DNA from: Discostella pseudostelligera
Lineage: Eukaryota; Bacillariophyta; Thalassiosirophyceae; Thalassiosirales; Thalassiosiraceae
Direction: 5' to 3'
DNA length: 17,789 nucleotides
Assembly (NCBI GenBank): GCA_036940085.1
Contig: JALLBK010001164.1
Span: forward strand, 1-17,789
Position 1 is the first letter of the stretch. Each line of letters starts with the position of its first letter. The notes beneath the pieces are model-generated. The model did no database searches and was not told where the DNA came from. It was given only the letters and a program-made list of their open reading frames with translations. The translations under genes were made by a program, and so were the position numbers. Of the stretch, positions 17,269 through 17,789 are shown piece by piece.

Positions 17269-17789
17269 CAGTGTCGTTATCGTTGAAGCGAAGCGAAGAG
17301 GGGGCTACTATAGTACTAGCGAATAAGAAAGGTCGTCGTCGTCAGCACCGTCGCCATTGCCATTTCCATGGAATTGGAATGCCGCTGCATGCAGCTGCAG
17401 TTCCTCGTCCCTCGTCATCTACTGTCGTCATCGTCGGTGCATATCACCTTTTTGGAAGATTTGGATTTCCCGCCGAAACAACATCCTCAACCTCATCTCA
17501 TTCAGTCCTCACCCAAATCTTCCACGTGTTCACTTTCTACGGTCAGCCGTCCGTCCGTCCGCCGTCTGCCACGTCACTCAGCCTACCTTTCATTCCGTCG
17601 GCCAAATCCAAATTCGCCTGTCCTCCGCCCGCTGCTATCCTAGCCTAAATTAGTTCAAATTGAAGAAGATTCATTGGAGGCGAGGCCAGCGCGGCAAATA
17701 TCCACCCTCCCCGCCGCGCCCCACTATCTAACTGCATGCCAGCCACTGCGCTGCACACAACCATCTCAACTCGCAACATTGCTTGCTGC
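17269..17789. promoter_or_regulatory. 5' flank of the plastid-protein gene
   Basis: This should hold the promoter of the minus-strand gene starting at 17268. An E2F-like TTTCCCGCCGAAA lies at 17466-17478, about 200 bp upstream of that start. Three overlapping plus-strand open frames at 17259-17653 have no recognisable domain and look like chance. Nothing else is evident up to the window end. Confidence 0.5.

Noticed and set aside
17259..17653. Overlapping plus-strand frames of about 90-130 codons
   Set aside because: They share the same 5' flank in several frames, have no motif, and overlap the start of the minus-strand plastid gene.
1..17789. A coordinated gene cluster or defence-type system
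   Set aside because: The six genes have individual promoters, introns and unrelated predicted functions, with convergent and divergent orientations; no mobile-element genes are present.

Overview
The window looks like nuclear DNA of a photosynthetic stramenopile, most likely a diatom. Reasons: a fucoxanthin-chlorophyll a/c light-harvesting protein whose pre-sequence is a short signal peptide ending in an ASA-FAP cleavage motif (the ASAFAP type used for four-membrane plastids); a second protein with the same kind of pre-sequence; short GT-AG introns (mostly 115-175 nt) with GTATGT, GTAAGT or GTGAGT donors; a secreted Cys-repeat/Pro-Thr-repeat protein of a style common in diatoms; and many low-complexity Ala/Thr/Ser/Gly tracts. 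No bacterial, organellar or viral gene is visible, and nothing is arranged as an operon.

Layout, left to right. (1) 55-3743 (+): a large, probably nuclear protein with an Ala/Thr-rich repeat region, a CXXC-type zinc finger split by an intron, and a weakly MBD-like segment. (2) 4438-5943 (+): a secreted or surface protein with eight Cys repeats and a PT-rich stalk; its 150-nt intron is stop-free and in frame. (3) 6846-9467 (+): fumarylacetoacetase fused to a zeta-class GST (maleylacetoacetate isomerase), that is, the last two steps of Phe/Tyr breakdown in one polypeptide; the reading frame breaks once near the N-terminus. (4) 9909-11053 (-): the light-harvesting protein, convergent with gene 3. 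(5) 12298-14542 (+): a type II Na+/phosphate cotransporter with four exons, divergent from gene 4 across 1.2 kb that holds an ACAG microsatellite between inverted E2F-like sites. (6) 14909-17268 (-): a plastid-targeted Rossmann-like protein of unknown function with three exons, convergent with gene 5. The rest is intergenic.

The genes serve unrelated functions (chromatin, cell surface, amino-acid catabolism, light harvesting, phosphate uptake, plastid metabolism), as expected of ordinary gene-dense nuclear sequence. I see no clear new multi-gene system. The points most worth a second look are the CXXC plus possible MBD architecture, the FAH-MAAI fusion with its frame problem, the in-frame intron that would encode a hydrophobic segment, the repeated E2F-like motifs before several genes, and a direct repeat flanking an intron in gene 6. 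All assignments come from reading motifs by eye; no database search was possible.
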